Of a DNA stretch of 64,000 nucleotides, positions 8,334 through 16,636 are shown one piece after another. The translations under genes and the position numbers were made by a program. Below the pieces are notes generated by a model. That model had not been told where the DNA came from, searched no databases, and saw only the letters and a list, made by a program, of their open reading frames with translations. The stretch spans positions 34,736 to 98,735 of the forward strand of contig JAVBLC010000007.1 of NCBI GenBank assembly GCA_031553805.1. The letters are read 5' to 3'. Origin of the DNA: JAITVB01 sp031553805 (GTDB lineage: Bacteria > Bacteroidota > Bacteroidia > Bacteroidales > Rikenellaceae). Every line of letters starts with the position of its first letter. Position 1 is the first letter of the stretch.

Positions 8334-10355
8334 ATGAAACGGATCGTGCTGTTTGTTATGCTCGTGCTCCTGGCTTCGGCCGGTGTGCAGGCCCGCCAGG
8401 TAGTGGGCCTTAACGACCGCTGGCAATTCACCCGCGGCAACGACGTGGGCCGTGGCGATCGCCGCGAGGTCAACCTGCCCCACACGTGGAACGCCGATCC
8501 CGCCCCGGCGGGCGAAGCCTTCGGCCCGCTGACAGGCAACTACATCAAGGACGTATCGATCCCCGCCGCCTGGCGCGGTCAGCGGGTCTTCATCCGGTTC
8601 CACGGGGCGAGCGGCGAAGCGCTGCTCTTCGTCAACGGCCGCTTTGCAGGCGAACACCGGGGCGGATACACCGCTTTCACCCTCGAGTTGACCGATCTCC
8701 TCCGCTACGGCGGACAAAACAACCTCTGGGTCAGGATCAACAACGCCCCGGGCTTCGACTACCTGCCGCTGGCGGGCGATTTTAATGCCTATAGCGGCAT
8801 TTACCGCGACGTCGAGCTGATCGTTGTGCCGCCGGTGCACATCGCGCTGACGGATTACAGCTCGGACGGTGTTTATCTCGCCCAGAAGAAAGTGACCGAC
8901 GAAAGCGCCGCCGTCACCGCAACGGTCAAACTGTCCGGCAAATCGACCGCCTCGTATACCGTTTCGGTCGAAGTGCGCAGCGCCGACAATGTCCGCGCCG
9001 CCGAAAGCGCCTCGGCCAAGTCCAAACTCGAAAACGGGGGAGCCACCCTCAACCTGCCCCTCACCATCCCCCAACCCGTGCTGTGGAACGGGCGCGAAAA
9101 CCCCTACCGCTATAATTTCCACGTCAAGGTGAGCGACGAAAAAGGCAAAGGGATCGACTCGCTCGTCGTGCCGATGGGGCTGCGCTACTTCGCGATCGAC
9201 CCCCAACGCGGATTTCTGCTGAACGGGAAACCTTACCGCCTGCAGGGAGTTACGATGTACGAAGACCGCGCCGGAGTAGGCACCGCCCTGCGCCCGACCT
9301 ACCGCGATGAAGACTTTTCGATATTGCGTGAGATAGGGGCCAACGCGGTGCGGATGGCCGGTTATCCCCACGACCGGTCGTTCTACGACCGGTGCGATGG
9401 CGAGGGAATCATCCTCTGGAGCGAAATCCCGCTGACCGGAAGCGTCAACGCCCGCACCAACGCCTACATCGAAAAACCGTCGGTGCGCGAAAGCGGAAAG
9501 CAGCAACTGACTGAAATGGTGTTGCAGAATTTCAATTGCACCTCGGTTTGTTTCTGGGGCCTTTTCTCGAACCTCTCCACGCGCGGGGGCGACGACCCGG
9601 TGCCGTTTATTCGGGAACTGAACGACGTGGCCCACCGCCTCGACCCGTCGCGGATGACCGTCGGCACAAGCAACCAGGACGGCGAGATCAACTTCGTCAC
9701 CGACCTGATCGGCTGGAGCCAGTACCTGGGTTGGGAAGAGGGCCAGGTGTCGGACGTGGGCGTGTGGCTCGACCAGCTGTTCCGCAACTGGCGCAACCTG
9801 CGCTCGGGCATCGGCGAATACGGTGCCGGCGGATCGATCTTCCACCAGGACGACGCCCTGCAACGCCCCGCACCCCGAAGCAACTGGCACCCCGAACGGT
9901 GGCAGACCCATTATCATGAGCAGTTTTACGCCATCACCAACCGTTATCCTGCGCTGTGGGGCACATTCGCCCACACGCTGTTCGACTTCGGGTCGGCCGG
10001 CTACCCGGGCGGCGACACCCCGGGGGTGAACGACCTGGGGCTGGTCACCTACGACCGCCGCGACAAGAAGGATGCCTTCTATTTCTATAAGGCCAACTGG
10101 AACCCCGACGATCCTTTCGTCTACATCGCCGAAAAACGCTGGAACCAGCGCAATGCCGCGGTCCAAACGCTCCGCGTCTACTCAAACCAATCGGCCGTCG
10201 AGCTGGTGGTGGATGGAGAATCGCTGGGCGAGCAACAAGGCGTGAACGGGGTTTTCACGTGGAAAGACATTCCGATGAAAAAAGGCGAGAATAAAATCTC
10301 GGCCTTCTCGGGCACGCTGAGCGACCAGGCCGTGGTCACTATCCAAGAACCCTGA
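8334..10355 (+). CDS. GH2-family glycosidase-like protein with altered catalytic site
   Basis: A 673-residue secreted protein with signal peptide MKRIVLFVMLVLLASAGVQA. It follows the GH2 order: jelly-roll sugar-binding domain (about 22-170, with NLPHTWN and HRGGYTAF), an Ig-like domain (about 175-290) and a TIM barrel (FLLNGKPYRLQGV onward). The nucleophile Glu is present in GIGEYGAGG. At the acid/base site, where relatives read WGL-x-NE, the sequence is FWGLFSNLS (codons around 9555-9580), so the usual Asn-Glu pair is Ser-Asn. It may be a binding protein, a slow enzyme or a subfamily using another acid. A beta-galactosidase-like role is only a family guess. Confidence 0.85.
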   Translation: MKRIVLFVMLVLLASAGVQARQVVGLNDRWQFTRGNDVGRGDRREVNLPHTWNADPAPAGEAFGPLTGNYIKDVSIPAAWRGQRVFIRFHGASGEALLFVNGRFAGEHRGGYTAFTLELTDLLRYGGQNNLWVRINNAPGFDYLPLAGDFNAYSGIYRDVELIVVPPVHIALTDYSSDGVYLAQKKVTDESAAVTATVKLSGKSTASYTVSVEVRSADNVRAAESASAKSKLENGGATLNLPLTIPQPVLWNGRENPYRYNFHVKVSDEKGKGIDSLVVPMGLRYFAIDPQRGFLLNGKPYRLQGVTMYEDRAGVGTALRPTYRDEDFSILREIGANAVRMAGYPHDRSFYDRCDGEGIILWSEIPLTGSVNARTNAYIEKPSVRESGKQQLTEMVLQNFNCTSVCFWGLFSNLSTRGGDDPVPFIRELNDVAHRLDPSRMTVGTSNQDGEINFVTDLIGWSQYLGWEEGQVSDVGVWLDQLFRNWRNLRSGIGEYGAGGSIFHQDDALQRPAPRSNWHPERWQTHYHEQFYAITNRYPALWGTFAHTLFDFGSAGYPGGDTPGVNDLGLVTYDRRDKKDAFYFYKANWNPDDPFVYIAEKRWNQRNAAVQTLRVYSNQSAVELVVDGESLGEQQGVNGVFTWKDIPMKKGENKISAFSGTLSDQAVVTIQEP

Positions 10356-10382
10356 TCCAAGCGGATCGCCGGCCGCCAACGC

Positions 10383-12209
10383 CTACCGGAAAATGGGCAG
10401 TTGCGGGGGTTCGGGAATGTAGCGCGGCAGTTCGAGGCGCGACTCGTTGGTCAGGTAGAGCAATGGATAAGTCGTACGCCCCTGCTTGCCGAAAGCAAAG
10501 CCGAAACGGAACTGGATCGCCTTAAAGATCAGCCGCTCGTTCTTCACCCGAAAACCGACACCGAGCGTAGCGAAAAAATCGTTTTCGAACACCGCTGTCC
10601 GGTCGCCCAACCACCCTGCGTCGGCAAACGAGTAGAACGCAAAGCGAAAACCATACAGTTCGAACGGGGCGAAGAAGACAGTTTCATTACTAATGATCAA
10701 TCGGTTGTCGCCATAAGCCAGGTAGCAGGAAAGTCCGCGCGGACGGTCGGTGCCGGTGAACGGCAGGCGTTCGCCCTCGCCCAGCAGGCGATCCGTGCCC
10801 CGCAGGTAACGAACGTTGTTGAACAGGCGGATCCGCCAGGTACCCGCCCCAAGCAGGTTCGAGAAGTAATTGGCGTTAGCCCCCATCATCCCCTGCCGCG
10901 GATTGCCGTCGAAAAAATAACTGTTCGCAAAGACCTCGCCCCGGAGGTAACCCAGGGCCAATTGCCGGCCGGCCGAAAGGGTAAATCCGCCGTACCACCC
11001 GTTACGAAATTCACTGCGCACGGGGCCGGCCGTCACTTCGAACTTGTGGCCGTAAGGGATATCCTCGATCACGCCGTAGCCAAAAATCATATTCCCCCGG
11101 TAGAACGACTCGCGGTAGACCCCGATGCTGAGCAACGCCGCTTGGCGGTCGTGGTAGTAGGTATTCGAGTCGGCACGCACCTCGGGCCGCCTGAAATAGC
11201 GTTCGAAATTGGCGCTGCCGATCACATAGACGCTGCTGTTGATCGGGTCGGCGTACCACGACCTGCCGGCCCACGCGTCGGCCTTGGCCCGCCGGATGAG
11301 TTGGATCGTGTCGGCAAGTACCTGCGATTCGTAGTATCGGCTATAGCTTCCCGAGACCCCGACCATATAGTCGGTCGTCAGGATGAAATCCCTGTGCAGC
11401 AGCCCCTTGTAATAATATTCGTCGTAGCCCACGCCGGCCAACAGATCGACCTTGTAGAAACTCCCCCAGAGGTTGGGGACCGAATATTCGAACATATTGC
11501 CCCCGTAGAGGTTGTCCTTGAGGCTGACGTAGGTGCGGACGCCGAGGCGGGTGCCACTCCCAAGGAAATTGTTGTCGTAAAGCGAGATGTAGTAATTTCC
11601 GGGCGGCACGCTGCTCATATCGGCACTGATCGACCAGGTGTCGCGCGTGAAAACGAAGACGTCGACCCCGTTCGGGTCGTCGGCCGACGGGTTGACCATA
11701 ATGATCGCGTTGGAGATATAGGGCAGGTTATTGATCAGTTGCTGGTTTTTCATCATCACCAGCGGATCGAGCGTGTCGCCGTCGCGAAAGAGGAGATTGC
11801 GCCGGATGGCGCGTTCGCTCGTGGTGTGGTGGACCGAATTGGCCATCCCGCGCAAGCTGCCGGGCTTGGGCGGCGTTTCGAAAAGGCCGTTACAGGAAAC
11901 CTCGATCGAATTGATCCGTTTGCCGATAAACTGACCGAAATAGGTGATCTCTTTAACCAGCCGCACCTCGGTCGAATCCTGCGGAAGCACCGCCTGAGGA
12001 TTGGTCAGCACCGAGCCGTAAAGCATCCGGATAAAGCGTGAACTGTCGCGCCGGCTGCACAGGTTATCAAAGAATTGGGCGCTACGTATATTACCGGGTA
12101 CGGTAGCCGTGTCGGCCACAATACGGTCCGGCGTTACTGTCTGCCCGTAAGCCGCGCAGACACAACACAGGATCAAGCCCGTAACAAGAATCGCTTTTAT
12201 TTTCGTCAT
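10383..12209 (-). CDS. Outer-membrane POTRA/beta-barrel protein of the BamA/TamA-like superfamily
   Basis: A 608-residue protein beginning MTKIKAILVTGLILCCVCAAYG, a clear signal peptide; an in-frame start 25 codons upstream lies ahead of the promoter and was rejected. Residues about 85-180 look like one POTRA-type domain (IGKRINSIEVSCNGLF, FRDGDTLDPLVMMKNQQLI). From about residue 190 on there are alternating aromatic beta strands, and the final strands have the bacterial surface antigen look (FRVKNERLIFKAIQFRFGFAFGK). The C-terminus is QLPIFR. It could insert or export a partner at the outer membrane. Partner and substrate are unknown. Confidence 0.7.
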   Translation of the reverse strand: MTKIKAILVTGLILCCVCAAYGQTVTPDRIVADTATVPGNIRSAQFFDNLCSRRDSSRFIRMLYGSVLTNPQAVLPQDSTEVRLVKEITYFGQFIGKRINSIEVSCNGLFETPPKPGSLRGMANSVHHTTSERAIRRNLLFRDGDTLDPLVMMKNQQLINNLPYISNAIIMVNPSADDPNGVDVFVFTRDTWSISADMSSVPPGNYYISLYDNNFLGSGTRLGVRTYVSLKDNLYGGNMFEYSVPNLWGSFYKVDLLAGVGYDEYYYKGLLHRDFILTTDYMVGVSGSYSRYYESQVLADTIQLIRRAKADAWAGRSWYADPINSSVYVIGSANFERYFRRPEVRADSNTYYHDRQAALLSIGVYRESFYRGNMIFGYGVIEDIPYGHKFEVTAGPVRSEFRNGWYGGFTLSAGRQLALGYLRGEVFANSYFFDGNPRQGMMGANANYFSNLLGAGTWRIRLFNNVRYLRGTDRLLGEGERLPFTGTDRPRGLSCYLAYGDNRLIISNETVFFAPFELYGFRFAFYSFADAGWLGDRTAVFENDFFATLGVGFRVKNERLIFKAIQFRFGFAFGKQGRTTYPLLYLTNESRLELPRYIPEPPQLPIFR

Positions 12210-12262
12210 AAATCCGGAGCGTCCCGCCCTCGACGGAGGAAACGCTGTAACAAACACTATAA

Positions 12263-12270
12263 CAAATATA
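12263..12270 (-). promoter_or_regulatory. -7 box for the POTRA/barrel gene
   Basis: Reverse-strand TATATTTG is an exact TAnnTTTG match 53 nt upstream of the ATG at 12209. It supports the shorter start of that gene. No convincing -33 element is at the expected distance. Confidence 0.45.
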
Positions 12271-12325
12271 CGCGAATATGACAAAATAATTGTTCCGGGG
12301 GACGCAGCTCTTTCGTTTTTTTTAA

Positions 12326-12333
12326 TACCTTTG
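12326..12333 (+). promoter_or_regulatory. -7 box for tatA-tatC
   Basis: TACCTTTG is an exact TAnnTTTG match 39 nt upstream of the tatA ATG, behind a run of eight T. The intergenic region is shared with the divergent barrel gene. Confidence 0.5.
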
Positions 12334-12372
12334 TGTATTATCCCCGGATTGTAAAGTAAAAATTAAGATAAA

Positions 12373-12624
12373 ATGGTTATGACTACGCTGACTATGATGC
12401 CCCTGTTTCTGGGCAAGATCGGGGCTCCTGAATTGATTCTGCTCCTGGTATTACTGATCGTTTTCTTCGGCGCGAAGAAGATTCCCGACCTGATGAAGGG
12501 GATGGGCCGCGGCATTAAGGAATTCAAGGATGCCGTCAACAAGGACTACACCACCGACAGCAACGGGAACGGCGACAACACAAACAAGCCGAACTCCAAT
12601 CCGGGCGAGATCGACAAATTGTAA
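12373..12624 (+). CDS. tatA: Sec-independent protein translocase TatA
   Basis: An 83-residue protein with one N-terminal membrane helix (APELILLLVLLIVFFGAKKIPDL, about 18-40), the Phe-Gly hinge, and an amphipathic helix (MKGMGRGIKEFKDAVNKD). The tail is Asn/Gly-rich and polar. TatA oligomers form the channel for folded twin-arginine substrates. Two further in-frame ATGs (codons 3 and 8) make the exact start uncertain. tatC begins 21 nt downstream; no tatB is present, as is usual in this phylum. Confidence 0.93.
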   Translation: MVMTTLTMMPLFLGKIGAPELILLLVLLIVFFGAKKIPDLMKGMGRGIKEFKDAVNKDYTTDSNGNGDNTNKPNSNPGEIDKL

Positions 12625-12645
12625 TCCCCGTCCACGTTCGGGACA

Positions 12646-13611
12646 ATGTCTGACAAAAATCAAAACAACAAAGGGTCATCTTCCGAGATGACCTTTTTCG
12701 AGCATTTGGATTCCCTGCGGCCGCACCTGCTCCGCGGGATTGTGGCGTTGTTCGTGGTGGTGATCGCCGCCTTTGGGTTCAAGGGGATCATCATCGACCA
12801 CATCCTGATGGGGCCGCAATCGCCCGATTTTCCGCTAAACCGTTTCCTGTGCTGGATGGGAGAACGGTTCGACATCCCGGCCTTGTGTACCAACAGCGTA
12901 CAGCTCAACGTGATCAACACCCGGATGGGAGGACAATTCTCGCTCCACATGATGGTGTCGCTCGTCACGGGGATCGTCGTGGCCGTCCCTTACCTGTTGT
13001 GGGAATTGTGGCGGTTCATCAAACCGGCGCTCTCCTATTACGAGCAGCGCAAGAGCAGTTTGTTCGTGCTTTACGTGTCGAGTTGTTTTTTCGTTGGGCT
13101 GGCCTTCGGCTATTTCATCATTGCGCCGCTGACAGTCAACTTTCTCTCGAACTACGAGGCGAGTGCACTGATCACCAACATGATCGACGTCAACTCCTAC
13201 ATTACCACGGTGATTAATGTGTCGATGGCCTCGGCCGCGGTGTTCCAGCTGCCGATCCTGGTCTATTTCCTGTCGAAGATGGGCATCATCACCTCGGCCT
13301 TCATGAAGAAATACCGCAAGCACGCCATTGTGGTACTGGCGGCGCTGTCGGCGATCATCACCCCGCCCGATATTTTCAGCTGCATCCTGGTGCTGTTGCC
13401 GATGCTGGGGCTTTACGAGTTGAGTATCAACATCGCCAAGCGCAACGAACGTAAAAAACGCGAAGAGGAAGCTGCTTTCTACGGCGACCTGCCCGAAGAA
13501 TCGAACAAGCCGGTGGCGGTGGCCGCCCAGGAAGTGACCGTTCCCGAGGGCGAGCCCGACCAAAGCTATTACGACCATTACTATAATCCGGACGAAAACA
13601 ACAACGATTAG
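12646..13611 (+). CDS. tatC: Sec-independent protein translocase TatC
   Basis: A 321-residue polytopic inner-membrane protein that binds twin-arginine signal peptides. The N-terminal signature MTFFEHLDSLRPHLLRGI (about residues 15-32) contains the conserved Glu and Arg, and WRFIKPALSYYEQR and ITPPDIFSCILVLLPMLGLYELSI are further family blocks. Six membrane segments are expected. Two features are longer than in E. coli TatC: the first periplasmic loop (about 55-100) and an acidic Tyr/Asp/Asn-rich cytoplasmic tail from about residue 265. It follows tatA by 21 nt. Confidence 0.95.
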   Translation: MSDKNQNNKGSSSEMTFFEHLDSLRPHLLRGIVALFVVVIAAFGFKGIIIDHILMGPQSPDFPLNRFLCWMGERFDIPALCTNSVQLNVINTRMGGQFSLHMMVSLVTGIVVAVPYLLWELWRFIKPALSYYEQRKSSLFVLYVSSCFFVGLAFGYFIIAPLTVNFLSNYEASALITNMIDVNSYITTVINVSMASAAVFQLPILVYFLSKMGIITSAFMKKYRKHAIVVLAALSAIITPPDIFSCILVLLPMLGLYELSINIAKRNERKKREEEAAFYGDLPEESNKPVAVAAQEVTVPEGEPDQSYYDHYYNPDENNND

Positions 13612-13665
13612 CCGGAAGTTCGGCATTATTTCTGCTGCCCGATGTAACATTTTACCGGGTTACTG

Positions 13666-13691
13666 CGTTTTCCGTGTAAAACACGGAAACG
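13666..13691. promoter_or_regulatory. Hairpin between tatC and lemA
   Basis: CGTTTTCCGTGT (13666-13677) pairs with ACACGGAAACG (13681-13691) with one bulged T and a 3-nt loop. TAAATTTA, a weak -7-like box, follows immediately at 13692-13699. It could end the tat transcript or be an operator for lemA. A smaller GCCG/CGGC hairpin overlaps the tatC stop at 13611-13624. Confidence 0.35.
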
Positions 13692-13718
13692 TAAATTTAT
13701 CCCCAAAAACCTGAAAAG

Positions 13719-14309
13719 ATGAAAAAAGGACTCATTGTACTCATCGTGGTGGCCGTACTGGCCCTGATCGGTTACTCGGCCGGCAAATCGGGCTACAACC
13801 GGATGGTCACCCTGCGCGAAAGCGTGAAAGCCCAGTGGGGTAATGTCGAAAACCAATACCAACGCCGCGCCGACCTGATCCCCAACTTGGTCAACACGGT
13901 CAAAGGCTATGCCACTCACGAAAGCGCGACGCTCGAAGCAGTGACCGAAGCCCGCAGCAAAGCGACCGGCGTGCAACTCAATTTCGACGAATTGAACGAA
14001 GAATCGCTCGCCCGCTACAGCCAGATGCAGGGCGAGATCTCGTCGGCCCTGGGCCGCCTGCTGGCCATTTCCGAAAACTATCCCGACCTGAAAGCCAACC
14101 AGAATTTTCGGGACCTACAGGTACAGTTGGAAGGCACGGAAAACCGGATTTCGACCGAGCGCCGCAAATTCAACGAAGAAGCACAGGGCTACAACACCTA
14201 CATCGCCCAGTTCCCGCGCAACATTTTTGCGGGACTCTTCGGCTTCAAGGCCACGGCCTACTTCACGGCCGACGAGGGGGCAGCCCGGGCGCCCGAGGTG
14301 CAATTCTAA
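13719..14309 (+). CDS. lemA: LemA family protein
   Basis: A 196-residue protein with one N-terminal membrane anchor (GLIVLIVVAVLALIGYSAG) followed by the conserved helical LemA core (VKAQWGNVENQYQRRADLIP, NLVNTVKGYATHESATLEAV). Four long antiparallel helices are expected, facing the periplasm. The biochemical role of LemA is not settled. In Bacteroidota it is commonly found with TPM-domain genes, as here (two follow at 38 and 16 nt), so the three probably work together at the envelope. Confidence 0.92.
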   Translation: MKKGLIVLIVVAVLALIGYSAGKSGYNRMVTLRESVKAQWGNVENQYQRRADLIPNLVNTVKGYATHESATLEAVTEARSKATGVQLNFDELNEESLARYSQMQGEISSALGRLLAISENYPDLKANQNFRDLQVQLEGTENRISTERRKFNEEAQGYNTYIAQFPRNIFAGLFGFKATAYFTADEGAARAPEVQF

Positions 14310-14346
14310 CGCCGAGGCAACGCTAACCTGTTAAACTGCTGAATGT

Positions 14347-14796
14347 ATGCCCCACACGAAAAAACCGTCGACCCTGTTCACCGCCCAACAGCGCGACCGG
14401 ATCGTGGCCGCCATCAACCAGGCCGAGCTCACGACCTCCACTGAGATCCGCGTACATATCGAAAGCCGTTGCCCGGAAGAGGCTATGGACCGTGCTGTAA
14501 TGGTCTTCGAACAACTGGAAATGCACCGCACCATGCTCCGCAACGGGGTGTTGGTCTATGTCTCCCTGCAGGACCGGAAAACAGCCATTATCGGTGACGT
14601 AGCAATCAACGCCTGCGTGGGCGAACGCTTTTGGAATGTGTGCTACGCTGCGCTGTCCGACCATTTCTCGAAAGGCGAATTTACCGAAGGAATCTGTCGG
14701 GTAATCGCTATGCTCCAAGAGGAGCTCAAACCCCATTTCCCTTATCACGAAGGAGGCACGAACGAATTGCCGGACGACATTTCGTTCGGACGATAA
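14347..14796 (+). CDS. Soluble TPM-domain protein
   Basis: A 149-residue protein without signal peptide or membrane segment, covering little more than one TPM domain (Psb32/YgcG type; formerly DUF477). Recognisable blocks are AAINQAELTTSTEIRVHIE, RNGVLVYVSLQDRKTAIIGD, and the final helices ALSDHFSKGEFTEGICRVI. Some TPM domains show acid phosphatase activity and others act in photosystem repair or as envelope factors, so no reaction is assigned. It sits between lemA and a larger membrane-anchored TPM gene in what looks like one operon. Confidence 0.82.
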   Translation: MPHTKKPSTLFTAQQRDRIVAAINQAELTTSTEIRVHIESRCPEEAMDRAVMVFEQLEMHRTMLRNGVLVYVSLQDRKTAIIGDVAINACVGERFWNVCYAALSDHFSKGEFTEGICRVIAMLQEELKPHFPYHEGGTNELPDDISFGR

Positions 14797-14812
14797 ATCT
14801 CATCCCCACACC

Positions 14813-15628
14813 ATGAAAAAAGTATTCCTTCTGCTGGTTACGCTGGCTGGCTGGGCCGTTGGCATGGGACAGACATTTCCCGAGCCTATGCAGCCTGCCG
14901 TGCTGGTCAACGATTTTGCAGGCGTCTTCTCGCAGGAAGAACGACTGGCGCTCGAACGCAAGCTTGAAGATTTCGAACGCTCCTCTTCGACCCAGATCGC
15001 GGTGGTGACGGCAACCGACCTGCAGGAACTGGAACCGGGTGATTACGCCGCCCGGCTGTTCGATCGCTGGGGCATCGGCGGACAGGGCAAAGACAACGGC
15101 GTACTGATCCTCGTCAAACCCAAGACGGCCACCGAACGAGGCCAGGTGTTCATCACAACCGGCTACGGCCTCGAAGGAGCGGTTCCCGACGCACTGGCGG
15201 GCCGCATCGTCGATTACGACATCCTGCCCGCTTTCCGCGAAGGCAATTACTACAAAGGGGTCGACAACGCGGTCAATACGCTGATCTCGCTCACCAAAGG
15301 CGAATTCACGGCTGAACAATACATGGAGAAACACGAAGGAGAGGATTTTGCCGGGATATTTTCCGCGTTCTTCCTCATTTTCTTCCTGGTGATCCTGTTG
15401 GTGATCCTGGCCAAAAAAAGAGGAGGGAAAGGCGGGGGCGGCGGTAGCCGGACCATCTCGTCGAGCGGTGACGACATCGCCCGTGCCATCCTGTGGGGCA
15501 CGCTCCTTGGGGGCGGCCGTAGCGGCGGATCCGGAGGTTCGTCGTGGGGCGGCGGATCGTCGGGCGGAGGATTCGGAGGATTCGGCGGCGGCATGACCGG
15601 CGGCGGCGGAGCGGGAGGCTCGTGGTAA
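14813..15628 (+). CDS. Membrane-anchored TPM-domain protein with Gly-rich tail (YgcG-like)
   Basis: A 271-residue protein. A signal peptide (MKKVFLLLVTLAGWAVGMGQ) is followed by the TPM domain (about 25-165; VNDFAGVFSQEERLALERKL, STQIAVVTATDL, NGVLILVKPK, FITTGYGLEGAVPD). One membrane helix follows (FSAFFLIFFLVILLVILAKK, about 182-201). The C-terminal 70 residues are Ser/Gly-rich, ending in repeated GGG blocks and SW, the usual YgcG-like tail. The domain should lie in the periplasm with the Gly-rich tail in the cytoplasm. It is the third gene of the lemA-TPM-TPM group. Confidence 0.9.
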   Translation: MKKVFLLLVTLAGWAVGMGQTFPEPMQPAVLVNDFAGVFSQEERLALERKLEDFERSSSTQIAVVTATDLQELEPGDYAARLFDRWGIGGQGKDNGVLILVKPKTATERGQVFITTGYGLEGAVPDALAGRIVDYDILPAFREGNYYKGVDNAVNTLISLTKGEFTAEQYMEKHEGEDFAGIFSAFFLIFFLVILLVILAKKRGGKGGGGGSRTISSSGDDIARAILWGTLLGGGRSGGSGGSSWGGGSSGGGFGGFGGGMTGGGGAGGSW

Positions 15629-15641
15629 ACATTCGAAATAC

Positions 15642-16607
15642 GTGAAATCCACCCTCTATAAAATTGCCGGATTCGCGGCCGTAGGGTTAGCTGTGGCAGG
15701 CATCGTCCTGCCGCTGTTGCCCACCACCCCCTTTCTGTTGCTGGCGGCATGGTGCTTTGCCCGCAGTTCTGACCGGTGGTTGCAATGGCTTTTGAACAAC
15801 CGGGTGTTCGGCAAATATATCCGTGACTATCGGGCCGGCAACGGCATCCCGGGACGGGTCAAGTGGTATGCCCTCGCCCTGCTCTGGATCACGATCGGCC
15901 TCTCGGCCGCGCTGGCCACCGACAACCCGTGGGTACGCCTCGGGCTCGGAACGATCGCCATCGGGGTAACCATCCACATTCTATCCATCAAACGCAAAAC
16001 CGTGAAAAAAGAACGCACGCTTATCGTCGCAGCCGAAGCCCTCGAACTGGCCCCGCTGCTTGAAGCGCTTGGCGCCGAACCAGGCCAGGCGGCAGCCACC
16101 TCCCAAGGCGAAGCGGTAGTCTGCTTCACCGGCGTAGGTTTAGTAGCGACTGCCATCTCGGTGGCGAAATTCATCGAAAAATACGCGCCCGACCGCGTGA
16201 TCCAGGCAGGAATCGCCGGCGCTTACGCCGACAGCGGACTGGGCGTGGGCGACGTCGTGGCCGTGGCCGAAGAACGACTGGGCGACCTGGGCGTCTTCCA
16301 CACTCCGACCGAATTCGTACCGTGGGCGGCGTCCGAAACACTCCCCTGCCCCCACATTCCCGACCCGTGGGCCTTGCCCCGCGTCACCGGCAACAGCGTC
16401 CAGGCCGCCTGCGCCCCTTACGTCCGGCACGAGGGATGCGCCATCGAAACCATGGAAGGCTACGCCCTCTTCGCTGCCTGTCGCGCCGCCGGGGTACCCT
16501 TCGTTCAGGTTCGCGCCATCTCCAATCTCGTAGGCGCCCCCCGCACCCAATGGGACATCCCGCATGCCGTCGAAAAACTCAACGATTTCATCATCTCAAT
16601 ACTATAG
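15642..16607 (+). CDS. Fusion: DUF454 (YbaN-like) membrane domain + futalosine hydrolase
   Basis: A 321-residue protein from a GTG start, 13 nt after the TPM gene. Residues 1-118 are a DUF454/YbaN-type inner-membrane domain with two hydrophobic hairpins (GFAAVGLAVAGIVLPLLPTTP, RSSDRWLQWLLNNRVFGKYI). Residues from about 121 on are a nucleoside phosphorylase-fold hydrolase of the MqnB type (TLIVAAEALELAPLLEALGA, CFTGVGLVATAISVAKF, IETMEGYALFAAC, VRAISNLVG). MqnB splits futalosine to dehypoxanthine futalosine plus hypoxanthine in the alternative menaquinone pathway. An in-frame GTG at 16002 (GTG AAA AAA GAA) exactly precedes the hydrolase part and could give a separate soluble product. Confidence 0.85.
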   Translation: MKSTLYKIAGFAAVGLAVAGIVLPLLPTTPFLLLAAWCFARSSDRWLQWLLNNRVFGKYIRDYRAGNGIPGRVKWYALALLWITIGLSAALATDNPWVRLGLGTIAIGVTIHILSIKRKTVKKERTLIVAAEALELAPLLEALGAEPGQAAATSQGEAVVCFTGVGLVATAISVAKFIEKYAPDRVIQAGIAGAYADSGLGVGDVVAVAEERLGDLGVFHTPTEFVPWAASETLPCPHIPDPWALPRVTGNSVQAACAPYVRHEGCAIETMEGYALFAACRAAGVPFVQVRAISNLVGAPRTQWDIPHAVEKLNDFIISIL

Positions 16608-16636
16608 GCTACCCTTGCCCCGTTAAATCCATCGTC

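Noticed and set aside
7911..10166. Minus-strand open frame of 751 codons opposite the GH2-like gene
   Set aside because: The plus-strand product has a signal peptide and GH2 motifs. The antisense frame has no motif and is a codon-bias shadow.
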